36,350 bases of DNA from a virus. The notes beneath the pieces were generated by a model, which was not told where the DNA came from, made no database searches, and worked only from the letters and a program-made list of their open reading frames with translations. Location of the stretch: the IMG/VR virus record IMGVR_UViG_3300012008_000022, positions 1-36,350 of that record; one strand, 5' to 3'. This document shows, one piece after another, positions 36,113 to 36,350 of the stretch (positions within the stretch are counted from its first letter, which is position 1; each line of letters starts with the position of its first letter). The position numbers were made by a program, and so were the translations under genes.

Positions 36113-36196
36113 ATGAGGGTTCGGATAAAGCATGAACCGACAAACTGCTGGCCCGCGTATCGGGGCTGCCAAGCCAGCCGCCCTGAGGCGGGGCTG
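36113..36196 (-). ncRNA. Structured inter-tRNA element with three hairpins
   Basis: Hairpins: GGTTC...GAACC (36118-36139), GGCTG-CCAAGC-CAGCC (about 36164-36179) and a perfect CCGCC-CTGA-GGCGG (36178-36191). There is no tRNA fold. At 84 nt it is comparable to the tRNAs, so a small stable RNA is plausible. Confidence 0.35.
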
Positions 36197-36273
36197 CTCC
36201 GGGTCAAGGATTCGGACCTTGACATTCCCTCGTTAACAGCGAGTTGGGATACCATTCCCCTGTTCAACCCGGA
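36197..36273 (-). tRNA. tRNA-Asn(GUU)
   Basis: Perfect acceptor TCCGGGT/ACCCGGA with U1-A72 and G73 (Asn identity), D-arm GGGG-AATGGTA-TCCC, loop CTGTTAA, T-stem CAAGG/CCTTG, T-loop TCCGAAT (C55). Four extra bases (AACA) lie between acceptor and D-stem, and A27-G43 is mismatched. Confidence 0.82.
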
Positions 36274-36297
36274 GTACTGCTAGTAGTGCGCCACCTG

Positions 36298-36350
36298 AAC
36301 CCCCGGCGGGAGTCGAACCCGCCTTGTTACTCTTTAGGAGAGAGTCGGTC
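36298..36350 (-). tRNA. tRNA-Arg(CCU), cut by window edge
   Basis: The 3' half is visible: anticodon stem ACTCT/AGAGT, loop CTCCTAA, T-stem GCGGG/CCCGC with canonical TTCGACT, and acceptor 3' strand CGGGGGT as in the other Arg tRNA. The 5' half lies beyond position 36350, showing the array continues. Confidence 0.8.

Noticed and set aside
33848-36350. tRNA irregularities as simple pseudogene decay
   Set aside because: The same changes recur at the same positions in different tRNAs while identity bases and most stems are intact; random decay would scatter. Kept as an alternative to test.
1-36350. CRISPR array, integrase or attachment site
   Set aside because: No regularly spaced repeats, no recombinase and no tRNA-end duplication were seen. 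The Cas4-like nuclease stands alone and is a common phage exonuclease type.

Overview
The window is part of a tailed double-stranded DNA phage genome, most likely a podovirus. It encodes a large terminase, a portal, a SU10/DUF5309-type capsid, a scaffold and three large low-complexity or helical candidate internal virion proteins. It has no tape-measure gene and no tail-tube or sheath genes. Genes are tightly packed, often overlap by 1-4 bases, and use many GTG and TTG starts. The host cannot be named from sequence alone. Both ends of the window lie inside gene clusters, so the genome continues on both sides.

Layout. (1) Positions 1-3126 (+) hold many very small genes: Cys-rich proteins, a HAD phosphatase, a Tat-signal protein and an RlpA-like secreted double-psi barrel. 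Several share a repeated Shine-Dalgarno cassette. (2) Positions 3071-12587 (-) are the DNA metabolism operon: HNH, endonuclease VII, DEDD-type exonuclease, Hjc-like nuclease, ClpP-like protease, DnaB helicase, Prim-Pol, two nucleoside-deoxyribosyltransferase-fold proteins and a Cas4/RecB-like nuclease. Tandem sigma70-like promoters near 12.61-12.71 kb would drive it. (3) A GC-rich hairpin at 12719-12755 separates it from the lysis and virion operon (12773-33750, -). In transcription order that operon holds HNH, metallopeptidase, terminase, portal, internal proteins, scaffold, capsid, connector and fiber genes, and lysis genes. (4) Positions 33848-36350 (-) carry 24 tRNA genes, an HNH endonuclease gene without a canonical start, and several folded spacers that are not tRNAs.

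Three things stand out. First, 12 of the 24 tRNAs carry C instead of the near-universal U at T-loop position 55. Five have the same A31-C39 mismatch, one has C33, and five lack U8. This fits either C-to-U tRNA editing or tRNAs built to work without the host's uridine modifications. Second, three Leu tRNAs lack the long variable arm expected of bacterial Leu tRNA. Third, by eye the tetranucleotides GATC and AGCT are absent from nearly the whole window (about 130 of each expected by chance in about 33.5 kb). They occur only in two islands: the small-gene cluster at about 0.96-2.39 kb, and the receptor-binding tip of the tail fiber plus the adjacent 36-aa gene (16.86-17.40 kb). The islands look like recent acquisitions into a genome long selected against these sites.
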